Positions 1 through 5,787 of a stretch of 6,791 bases of DNA are shown here, piece by piece. Origin of the DNA: Candidatus Chloroheliales bacterium (GTDB lineage Bacteria; Chloroflexota; Chloroflexia; QHBQ01); assembly GCA_003243865.1 (NCBI GenBank), contig QHBQ01000183.1:1-6791 (forward strand), read 5' to 3'. Each line of letters starts with the position of its first letter. Positions within the stretch are counted from its first letter, which is position 1. Under the pieces are notes generated by a model, which saw only the letters and a program-made list of their open reading frames with translations, ran no database searches and was not told the DNA's origin. A program made the position numbers and the translations under genes.

Positions 1-582
1 CCAACACGCCGCAGTGCTTTTACCCTGGCGAACGGTGTGCGGCTAGTCGGCGCGATTGCCATTGTCGGCGGCATCCTCTGGGCCGCCGCATTCGAGGTCG
101 GCGTATATGGCAGCCCGCCCACCTTCTTGCAGACCACCCGCTGGGTGGATAAAAACATCCTGCCCGATGCGGTGATTGGCACCGAAAGCTGGGATGAAGG
201 TATCCCTGGTGTTAACCGCGACCAGGCCCACAACGTAACCTTCCAGATTTATGACAGCGACCGGCCCGGCGATGTTGCCTTCAAGGCCTTCGATGTCTGG
301 ATGAACGGTGGCAACGACCCGATCTTCAACAGGGACTACCCCCAGGGCGCGGACTACATCGCCATCGCCAGCAACCGCCTGTACATGACCGTGCCGAAGC
401 TACCCTGGCGCTATCCGGTGGCGACTCGCTACTATGACCTGCTATTCAGCGGGCAGCTAGGCTACGATAAGGTGTTCGAGGCCACCCGCTACCCCTCGCT
501 GTTCGGCATCACCATCAACGATGACCACGCCGACGAGACCTTCACCGTCTACGATCACCCCAAGGTGATGATCTTCAAGAAG
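1..582 (+). other. C-terminal soluble domain of a GT39/PMT-like GT-C module (within the large CDS)
   Basis: After one hydrophobic helix (about 37-111) the translation is soluble. It has a Trp-Val-Asp-Lys-Asn motif at 142, an ESWDEG motif near 187-204, a DYIAIASNRLY segment near 352-384, an RYP..TRYYDLLFSG run near 409-453, a YPSLFGI segment near 490, and an FTVYDHPKV ending at 541-567. This pattern matches what I know from Chloroflexi and cyanobacterial dolichyl-phosphate-mannose mannosyltransferase-like proteins, whose extracytoplasmic tail follows the last membrane helix. It implies that the missing upstream part encodes a multi-helix GT-C catalytic core. Alternatively it could be the end of a first YYY module. 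Confidence 0.6.
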
Positions 583-3500
583 GTGCGCACCCTGTCGCAA
601 GACGAACTGCACGCCCTGTTCGGCAACACGCTGACCCAGCCAGTGAGTGGTGGGCGGGTCAATAAGCTGAACGTCAACAACCCCGCCCCCGGCGAGAAGC
701 CGGTTGTCGCCGACAAGAGCATTATGCTCGACCAGCCGGTGGGCAGCCTGCCAGTGGTGCAGGATTACGCCTGGAACGGCTTTGCCTCGAACAACCAGTG
801 GGCGGCGATGGCGCTATGGCTGATCGTCATCTACCTGCTCAGTTTCATCACCTTGCCGCTCACCTGGGGACTGTTCCGCTGGCTGCCCGATCGCGGCTAC
901 GCCTTCAGCAAGGTGCTGGCGCTGGTGCTGGTCGCCTTCTTCGCCTGGCTGATGTCCAGCCTGCACATTGCGATGTTCGATGTCTGGGGCATACTGGTTG
1001 CCGTGGCGATTGTGGCGTTGATGAGCGGCTACTTCTGGGTGAAACAGCGCCATGAGTTGCTCGCCTGGCTGCGCAGTCACGCTAAATTGGTGCTGGCGAT
1101 CGAGGTGGTGTTCCTGCTCGCCTACTTCTTCCAGCTCTGGCTGCGCACCTTCAACCCCGACCTGTGGGGGCCAGCATACGGCGGCGAACGGCCAATGGAG
1201 TTCGCCTTCCTCAATGGGGTGCTGCGCTCGCCCTATATGCCGCCACAGGACCCATTCTTCGCGGGTGGCACCATCAACTATTACTACTATGGCTACGTGC
1301 TGCTGGCGGTGCTGATCAAGCTGACCGGCATCATCCCCAGCTTGGCCTTCAACCTGAGCATGGCGCTGGTGTTCGCCCTGGCCTTCAGCGTGATTGCCAG
1401 CGTGGTCTACAACACAGTGGTCTTCGCCCAGCAGCGCAACCGCCGCCGCGACCCCAGCGTAGACTATCCCAGCTTCAGCGCCACCGGCCTGCGCTACGGC
1501 ATCCTGGGCGGCACCCTGGCGTTGCTGGTCAGCAATGTATTCGGCGGGCTACAGGCGATATTTACGCTCAACCCCACCCTCTACAACTGGGCGAGCGAGC
1601 AGTTGGTGAAGACGGGCTTCGCTACCTATCCCCTCGGCGAGGGTATCCAGCACGGCTTCAACTTCTGGACGACTAGCCGCATCATCCCCGGCACCATCAC
1701 CGAGTTCCCCTTCTGGAGCTTCCTCTATGGCGACCTGCACCCGCATATGATTTCGATTCCGGTGCAGGTAATGGCGCTCGGCTTCGCGCTCAACTTCGCC
1801 TTCGACAAGGGCATGACGGCGCGCTGGCGAAGCGTCGCCACCAACGCGGCCACCGTGCAGGACCGCGTTGCCAACTTCTTCAGCCGCAGTGGGGCGCAGT
1901 GGAGCGACAGCTTCGGCGTCGGCGCGTTGCGCTTCCTGGCGCTGACGATTACGGTCGGCTCACTGGCGGTCATCAACTCGTGGGACTTCCCCACCGCTCT
2001 GGCGGTCATCCTCGGCGGCCTGCTCATCCCGCTGCTCATCCGCGAGCGGGTCAACGGTAGGCTGCGGGCGCTGATCAGCTATCCATCCGCCTGGCTCGGC
2101 ACCGGTCTGCTGTTCGGCGCAATTGTCGGTGCGGCGCTGACCCTCTACCTGCCTTTCTATATCAACTTCAAGGTGCTGTACAGCAAGATCACCTTCATCA
2201 AGCCAGGCCAGCCGGTGGTGCCGGGCGGCGACTTCACCTTCCAGCGCACCCACCTGAGTGAGTATCTAGTCATCTGGGGGCTGTTCGTGCTGATTGCGTT
2301 CGCCTACCTACTGCTGCGGCTGCGCGGGGTGCGCTGGCTACCGGAAGGCGCGGCAGCGCGTAGCCTGCAGCCCAATGTGGTTAGCGGCTTCGTCGCAGGC
2401 GGCTTCAGCGGCAATGGCAGTCGCGGTGATGGCGATAGCGGGAATGTTCAGCCAAATGCAGTGGAGCCAGTTACAGCTAGCGAAGCTGCCACCACTACAG
2501 ACCCCAATCTGCAATCTGCAATCTATAATCTGCAATCTCCCTTGCGGGTGCGCACCTCGGAGACGCACCAGGTGTTGAGTGAGGGTGTGCCGCTAACCGC
2601 AACCACAGAGCCGACCAATGGCGCGAACAGCACCACGGAATATGAGGCAACCAGCAATACGATAATCACTCCGCCAGAAGGGCAATTCGTTGCCCCCAGC
2701 GCTGATGCGCCTGCTGGCACCAATCTACAATCTACAATCTACAATCCCTACAATCTGCAACCCGAAAACGTAGGGGCGCAATTCATTGTACCCAACGACA
2801 CGATTAAACCTCCCCCCATAGCCACCACTCCTCACTCCTCACTCCTCACTCCTCACTCCATAAAGGGGGCGGGCCTCAGCGTGGCGCTGCCCGGTGTGTT
2901 GCCGCTGCTGCTACTGGCTATGACCGTAATATTTGCAGTGCTGCTATACCTGCCGCCGTTCAACGAGCATCTGCTCGGCTTCCTCAGCCTGCTGATCGGT
3001 CTCGCGCTGGTCGTCACCTTCGGGCGGCGTAGCGACCGCGCGGCGCTGGCAACCAGCCTGTTCCTGCTCGTCGCGCTCGGCATCACCACCGGCACCGAGC
3101 TTGTCTATCTTGCCGACCACCTTCAAGGTGGCGATATGTACCGGATGAACACCGTGTTCAAGTTCTACGAGCAGGCCTGGATCTACTTCTCGCTGGCAGG
3201 GGCCATGGGCCTGTTCTACATCTTCGACGGACGCGACGAGGCACTGGTCGCACCGCTGACCGAGGATACGGCCCAGGCAGTGGCGGTCGGTGACGATCCG
3301 CACCACCTGATTGTGGCTGATAATATACCAACTGGGGAGGCGGGCGCTGCGCCGCTCATTGCCAACCAGGCGGAGTGGAACGATAGGAGGAAGCGTCGCA
3401 TCACCGGCCCGCTTTCCGATGAGGTGAAGCAACGCATCACTGGACCGCTCCTCGCTGGCAGCAAGCAGCGCATCACTGGACCGCTTTCCGACGGAAGCAA

Positions 3501-5346
3501 GCAGCGCATCACCGGCCCGCTTCTCGCTGCGGACAATGACGCTCACGTGGCGGACGAGTTCATCGCCAACGAGTGGGGGCAAACCGGCAGTATCGAGTAT
3601 GACCTCGCGCCGGATGCCGCTGCCAGCAGCAACGGCCGCGATACGGGCGCCACCACGCTTGCCGCCGACCAGTTGGCAACGGGCGGCAGGGTGGAGCGGC
3701 GCATCACTGGCCCGCTTCCTAACGAGGTAAAGCCGCGCATCACTGGCCCGCTTCCCGATGGGGTGAAGCGCCGTATCACCGGCCCGCTTCCCGACGGGGA
3801 CAACGCGGGTCGCCCAGCCAACGACTACGCCCCTGATAACGACGGCGGCGAACCGATCGTATCGCGCAGCAGCCAAGAGGGTGGCATCCCGCTGGCGGGC
3901 TGGTACTACGGGGATGCTCAAGCAGCGACCGCCGATAGCGCAGCCATCAACCAGCCTGCTGCTGATGCGATGATGACCTACCCCGAAGCCAGGGCCGAGC
4001 AAGCAATGGCCGAGCAGGGCATCGAGATGACTCCACCAGCAGTGAATGAAGTGGAGAAAGAGGCCGCTGCGCCACCAACCCCAACTCAGCACTCCGAAAG
4101 CCGGGGCTGGTGGGCGGAGCAGTTCCACCCACCAGCGGGCGGCGCGCCCATGCTGTTCCGGGTCGTCTTCACCCCGCTGTTCCTCGTCCTGCTGCTGCTC
4201 AGTCTGGGCTTCAATGTCTACGGCACCCGTGACCGGCTGACCCAGCGGTTCGACAAGAACCCGCCGCTCGGCACGCTCGATGGAATGGATTGGATGAAGA
4301 CCGCCAGCATCCCCTACAAGGGCGGCACAATCGTCTTCAGCTACGAATACGATGGCATCAAGTGGCTGCTTGCCCATGTAAACGGCACGCCGGTGGTAGC
4401 CCAGGCTCCCGAAAACTACTACCGCGAGGCAGGTGACTTCGTCGCGGTCTTCACCGGATTCCCCACCATTATCGGGCCGCAGCATGAGGGCGAACAGCGC
4501 TATCCCTGGCAGGTGGACGAACACAACCGCGACGCCGATGCCCTGTTCAACCCTAACACCGACGTGGCGGCCACCCAACTGCTGATGAGCAAGTACGATG
4601 TGCAATATATCTACGTCGGTCAGGTGGAGCGGCTCAAGTACAATATGCAAGCTGGCCAGCCCAACAAGTTTGAAGACATGGTGACGGCGAAATCGTTGGA
4701 GAAGGTCTACAGCAATGAGCGGGTTGCCATCTACCATGTGGTCGGCAAGCCGCAGCAGCAGGCGGGCAGCGAGCTGAAGGCTGGCCCACGCCCCACTGCC
4801 ACCCCGCGCCCCACCGCTACGCCGGTGCCGCCCGGCTTCGACACCAAGCTGGACGCGCTACGCAAGAGGGTTGCCGACAACCCCAACGACGAGACTGCCC
4901 ACCTCGACCTGGCGAGCTACCTGCGAGAAAAGGGCGACAAGGATGGCGCGATCGCCGAGTACAGCGCAGCGGTGAAGATCAAGCCGGACGATGTGGCCGG
5001 CTGGCAGCAGATGGGCGATGTGTTGAGCGAAGAGGGCAAGACCGACGCGGCGATTGCCGCCTGGAAGAGCGCCACCGACAACGCGCCCAACTCGCCCGAC
5101 GCCTGGAACAAGCTCGGCATCGCCTACCGTGACCAGAAGCATGACTATGATAGCGCCGCCGCCGCCTTCCGCAAGGCGATTGATGCTAGCTCCGGCTTCG
5201 GCGAAGCCTACTACAACCTCGGCCTCACCCTGGAGAAGAAGGGCGACATCGCGGGCGCAAAAGCCGCCTACCAGGACGGCGTGAACAAGGCCGACAACCC
5301 CGATTGGAAGAAGCGCTGCCAGGATCGCCTCAACGCGATACAGTGA
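1..5346 (+). CDS. GT-C glycosyltransferase-like / YYY-domain (DUF2298) membrane protein with C-terminal TPRs, 5' partial
   Basis: The frame is open from base 1 to a TGA at 5344-5346 (1781 codons), so the start lies upstream; the GTG at 37 has no Shine-Dalgarno sequence and falls just before a membrane helix. The part at 1-582 resembles the soluble C-terminus of GT39/PMT-like enzymes: a WVDKN motif at 142 and YDHPKVMIFKK at 550-582. A YYY module follows from about 790, with LPDRGYA (883), GGERPMEF (1180s), PPQD (1240), NYYYYGY (1276), SRII (1675), EFP (1702), DLHPH (1732) and DMYRMNTVFKFY (3133-3168). It has many hydrophobic helices and two polar inserts (about 2341-2868 and 3235-4149). The last helix (about 4150-4215) leads to a soluble tail to about 4750, then a Pro/Thr linker and four TPRs. 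Known for the family: a long class combines an N-terminal region, YYY modules and TPRs. Inferred: a polyprenol-linked sugar transferase or its partner. Family call is firm, activity is not. Confidence 0.85.
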   Translation, partial: PTRRSAFTLANGVRLVGAIAIVGGILWAAAFEVGVYGSPPTFLQTTRWVDKNILPDAVIGTESWDEGIPGVNRDQAHNVTFQIYDSDRPGDVAFKAFDVWMNGGNDPIFNRDYPQGADYIAIASNRLYMTVPKLPWRYPVATRYYDLLFSGQLGYDKVFEATRYPSLFGITINDDHADETFTVYDHPKVMIFKKVRTLSQDELHALFGNTLTQPVSGGRVNKLNVNNPAPGEKPVVADKSIMLDQPVGSLPVVQDYAWNGFASNNQWAAMALWLIVIYLLSFITLPLTWGLFRWLPDRGYAFSKVLALVLVAFFAWLMSSLHIAMFDVWGILVAVAIVALMSGYFWVKQRHELLAWLRSHAKLVLAIEVVFLLAYFFQLWLRTFNPDLWGPAYGGERPMEFAFLNGVLRSPYMPPQDPFFAGGTINYYYYGYVLLAVLIKLTGIIPSLAFNLSMALVFALAFSVIASVVYNTVVFAQQRNRRRDPSVDYPSFSATGLRYGILGGTLALLVSNVFGGLQAIFTLNPTLYNWASEQLVKTGFATYPLGEGIQHGFNFWTTSRIIPGTITEFPFWSFLYGDLHPHMISIPVQVMALGFALNFAFDKGMTARWRSVATNAATVQDRVANFFSRSGAQWSDSFGVGALRFLALTITVGSLAVINSWDFPTALAVILGGLLIPLLIRERVNGRLRALISYPSAWLGTGLLFGAIVGAALTLYLPFYINFKVLYSKITFIKPGQPVVPGGDFTFQRTHLSEYLVIWGLFVLIAFAYLLLRLRGVRWLPEGAAARSLQPNVVSGFVAGGFSGNGSRGDGDSGNVQPNAVEPVTASEAATTTDPNLQSAIYNLQSPLRVRTSETHQVLSEGVPLTATTEPTNGANSTTEYEATSNTIITPPEGQFVAPSADAPAGTNLQSTIYNPYNLQPENVGAQFIVPNDTIKPPPIATTPHSSLLTPHSIKGAGLSVALPGVLPLLLLAMTVIFAVLLYLPPFNEHLLGFLSLLIGLALVVTFGRRSDRAALATSLFLLVALGITTGTELVYLADHLQGGDMYRMNTVFKFYEQAWIYFSLAGAMGLFYIFDGRDEALVAPLTEDTAQAVAVGDDPHHLIVADNIPTGEAGAAPLIANQAEWNDRRKRRITGPLSDEVKQRITGPLLAGSKQRITGPLSDGSKQRITGPLLAADNDAHVADEFIANEWGQTGSIEYDLAPDAAASSNGRDTGATTLAADQLATGGRVERRITGPLPNEVKPRITGPLPDGVKRRITGPLPDGDNAGRPANDYAPDNDGGEPIVSRSSQEGGIPLAGWYYGDAQAATADSAAINQPAADAMMTYPEARAEQAMAEQGIEMTPPAVNEVEKEAAAPPTPTQHSESRGWWAEQFHPPAGGAPMLFRVVFTPLFLVLLLLSLGFNVYGTRDRLTQRFDKNPPLGTLDGMDWMKTASIPYKGGTIVFSYEYDGIKWLLAHVNGTPVVAQAPENYYREAGDFVAVFTGFPTIIGPQHEGEQRYPWQVDEHNRDADALFNPNTDVAATQLLMSKYDVQYIYVGQVERLKYNMQAGQPNKFEDMVTAKSLEKVYSNERVAIYHVVGKPQQQAGSELKAGPRPTATPRPTATPVPPGFDTKLDALRKRVADNPNDETAHLDLASYLREKGDKDGAIAEYSAAVKIKPDDVAGWQQMGDVLSEEGKTDAAIAAWKSATDNAPNSPDAWNKLGIAYRDQKHDYDSAAAAFRKAIDASSGFGEAYYNLGLTLEKKGDIAGAKAAYQDGVNKADNPDWKKRCQDRLNAIQ
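2505..2539 (+). repeat. Heptamer tandem array A (CAATCTG type), translated
   Basis: Five head-to-tail 7-base units: CAATCTG, CAATCTG, CAATCTA, TAATCTG, CAATCTC. It is read as NLQSAIYNLQS in the large protein. The unit resembles the short tandemly repeated repetitive (STRR) heptamers described in cyanobacteria, which are usually intergenic. One unit is not a multiple of three, so gain or loss of one copy would shift the frame. Confidence 0.9.
2680..2695 (+). repeat. Small perfect palindrome with TTCG loop, translated
   Basis: GGGCAA (2680-2685), loop TTCG, then TTGCCC (2690-2695): a 6-bp perfect stem with a tetraloop. It encodes the end of an EGQFVAP peptide. A related copy follows at 2774-2793, which suggests a mobile or dispersed palindromic repeat inside the gene. 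Confidence 0.6.
2721..2757 (+). repeat. Heptamer tandem array B (CAATCTA type), translated
   Basis: Three perfect CAATCTA units, then CAATCCC, a two-base interruption (TA) and one CAATCTG. It is read as NLQSTIYNPYNLQ. The units differ by one base from those of array A, lie on the same strand and give almost the same peptide, so both arrays appear to belong to one repeat family. Confidence 0.9.
2774..2793 (+). repeat. Second, degenerate copy of the small palindrome, translated
   Basis: GGGCGCAA, loop TTCA, TTGTACCC: eight paired positions with six Watson-Crick pairs, one G-T pair and one mismatch. It shares the core CAATTC(A/G)TTG with the palindrome at 2680-2695 and is read as GAQFIVP, close to EGQFVAP. 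The preceding GTAGGGGCGCAATTCATTG recalls dispersed palindromes I associate with intergenic DNA in this type of bacterium. Confidence 0.5.
2826..2860 (+). repeat. Heptamer tandem array C (CACTCCT type), translated
   Basis: Four perfect CACTCCT units and a fifth differing only in its last base, giving 34 bases of unbroken period 7. It is read as TTPHSSLLTPHS. It is a different heptamer from arrays A and B and is the most regular of the three, so it is the likeliest to change in copy number by slippage. Confidence 0.92.
3397..3540 (+). repeat. RITGPL repeat block 1: four 36-bp units
   Basis: Units start at 3397, 3433, 3469 and 3505, each 36 bp (12 residues), in frame and without spacers. Peptides are RITGPLSDEVKQ, RITGPLLAGSKQ, RITGPLSDGSKQ and RITGPLLAADND. 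The alternation SD/LA/SD/LA suggests that a 72-bp pair (3397-3468) was duplicated as 3469-3540. The RITGPL core is fully conserved while codons differ by synonymous C/T or C/A changes. Confidence 0.92.
3700..3807 (+). repeat. RITGPL repeat block 2: three 36-bp units
   Basis: Units start at 3700, 3736 and 3772. Peptides are RITGPLPNEVKP, RITGPLPDGVKR and RITGPLPDGDNA. The block is 159 bases downstream of block 1 and has Pro after GPL where block 1 has Ser or Leu, so the blocks diverged separately after an older duplication. Confidence 0.92.
4783..4836 (+). other. Pro/Thr-rich linker in the large CDS
   Basis: GPRPTATPRPTATPVPPG joins the membrane module's soluble tail to the TPR region. Thr-Pro spacers of this sort are common in exported or surface-exposed Chloroflexi proteins, which supports an extracytoplasmic place for the TPRs. 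Confidence 0.75.
4891..5301 (+). other. Four TPR repeats at the C-terminus of the large CDS
   Basis: Four 34-35-residue units begin near 4891, 4990, 5095 and 5200. Each has the TPR pattern of a small or aromatic residue near position 4, Leu-Gly or equivalent at 7-8, Tyr or Leu at 11, Gly or Asp near 15 and Ala at 20 and 27, for example AWNKLGIAYRDQ and AYYNLGLTLEKKGD. TPRs bind proteins, so this part likely docks a partner. The protein ends about 15 residues after the last unit. Confidence 0.88.
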
Positions 5347-5354
5347 TCAAAACT

Positions 5355-5372
5355 CCTCCCCACCGGGGGAGG
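5355..5372 (+). terminator. Hairpin just after the stop codon, possible weak terminator
   Basis: CCTCCCC (5355-5361), loop ACCG, GGGGAGG (5366-5372): a 7-bp GC-rich stem 8 bases after the TGA. The bases that follow are TTGGGTGGGGG, with no T tract, so intrinsic termination is doubtful. It may instead be a copy of a G-rich intergenic repeat. Confidence 0.35.
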
Positions 5373-5478
5373 TTGGGTGGGGGAGCGCAAAGCTAGCAAA
5401 AATCCCCCCCCGCTTGGGTTAATTGCTACCCATAAACGTTGAATAGTAGGATAGGACAAGATTGTAGGTGGTCCGGCC

Positions 5479-5507
5479 AGTTCCGGGGGTTGGGGGCGAA
5501 GCCCCGT
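5479..5507 (+). repeat. Left arm of a perfect 29-bp inverted repeat
   Basis: This arm is the exact reverse complement of 5673-5701. Inside it, GGGGC-GAA-GCCCC (5493-5505) can also form its own small hairpin. Confidence 0.93.
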
Positions 5508-5672
5508 TGCTGTGATGTTGTGATGCTTATCAGCAGCAGGGATGCTCCACCCTCATCAGGGAGCGATGCGACCTTTGTCAGCTACAGGTTGATAGCCTAA
5601 CCGTTGCTGTGGGATAGTGTAGGTCAATTGCGGTACATTAAAGGCTTACTCCGGCCAGCGTGAGGCTTCAGC

Positions 5673-5701
5673 ACGGGGCTTCGCCCCCAACCCCCGGAAC
5701 T
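5673..5701 (-). repeat. Right arm of a perfect 29-bp inverted repeat
   Basis: Exact reverse complement of 5479-5507, with 165 bases between the arms. Inward of the arms the match continues (CAGC before this arm against GCTG after the left one) if one base is skipped. No target-site duplication is visible outside the pair, and no transposase is encoded between the arms. Confidence 0.93.
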
Positions 5702-5713
5702 AAGCGGGCCGCC

Positions 5714-5719
5714 TATAAT
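5714..5719 (+). promoter_or_regulatory. Possible -10 box of the second YYY gene
   Basis: A perfect TATAAT lies 68 bases before the ATG at 5788. No TTGACA-like -35 box is found at the right distance, where the inverted repeat arm ends, and there is no extended -10 TG. It could be chance. Confidence 0.25.
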
Positions 5720-5747
5720 CCTGCACCGTACCGCCAGTGAGCAATTG

Positions 5748-5764
5748 ATTCTACACTCTACATT
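5748..5764 (+). repeat. Short heptad-like repeat before the second gene
   Basis: ATTCTAC, ACTCTAC and ATT give about two and a half units with period 7. The unit is similar to the CAATCTA units inside the large gene, so this may be a worn intergenic relative. Confidence 0.4.
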
Positions 5765-5770
5765 ACTGCT

Positions 5771-5778
5771 GGAAGGGG
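5771..5778 (+). promoter_or_regulatory. Ribosome binding site of the second YYY gene
   Basis: GGAAGGGG lies nine bases before the ATG at 5788. It is the only good Shine-Dalgarno sequence close to a start in this frame and fixes the start codon. Confidence 0.7.
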
Positions 5779-5787
5779 ATTGATCTG

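Larger units (their letters stand above)
2341..2868 (+). other. Low-complexity insert 1 in the YYY module, rich in DNA repeats
   Basis: This stretch separates the helix ending in RLRGVRWLP (to about 2343) from the helix starting near GLSVALPGVLPLLLL (about 2872). It is rich in Gly, Ser, Asn, Thr and Pro, has no hydrophobic run and looks disordered. It contains three heptamer tandem arrays and two small palindromes listed separately. Its AT-richer repeat DNA contrasts with the GC-rich codon use on both sides. The second YYY protein in this window ends before the matching position, so presence or absence there cannot be judged. Confidence 0.65.
3235..4149 (+). other. Low-complexity insert 2 in the YYY module, probably cytoplasmic
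   Basis: About 300 residues rich in Ala, Asp, Gly and Pro lie between a helix ending in GLFYIF (about 3228) and the last helix starting at MLFRVVFTPLF (about 4150). No fold is recognised. It holds two blocks of RITGPL repeats. Because the domain after the final helix should be extracytoplasmic in a GT-C-type protein, this insert would face the cytoplasm; the basic residues of the repeats fit that. Topology is inferred. Confidence 0.6.
5347..5787. other. Intergenic region, 441 bases, no gene seen
   Basis: No convincing coding frame or RNA gene was found. It holds a hairpin after the stop codon, a run of eight C at 5404-5411, a weak stem (TGGGT/ACCCA) at 5415-5432, a long inverted repeat (5479-5701), direct repeats of TCCGGCCAG (5472-5480, 5650-5658) and CCGTTGCTGTG (5504-5514, 5601-5611), a TATAAT at 5714 and the ribosome binding site of the next gene. 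Its length suggests the second gene may have its own promoter. Confidence 0.7.

Noticed and set aside
37..39. GTG at 37 as the true start of the large gene
   Set aside because: The frame is open to base 1, no Shine-Dalgarno sequence precedes the GTG, and starting there would leave a GT-C tail without its core.
3397..3807. CRISPR-like array from 36-bp repeats
   Set aside because: Units are directly adjacent with no spacers, vary in half their positions and are in frame within a protein.
2944..4737. Long open frame on the minus strand (597 codons)
   Set aside because: It lies wholly opposite the large gene, whose helices and family motifs are clear. The minus-strand translation has no recognisable domain and its GSGPVMR-like repeats only mirror the RITGPL DNA repeats. 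GC-rich codon bias explains the lack of stops.
5493..5505. GGGGC-GAA-GCCCC hairpin as a Rho-independent terminator
   Set aside because: No T tract follows; it is followed by GTTGCTGTG and is part of the inverted repeat.
5479..5701. Insertion sequence with transposase
   Set aside because: The 165-base centre encodes no protein, and no target-site duplication is visible outside the arms.
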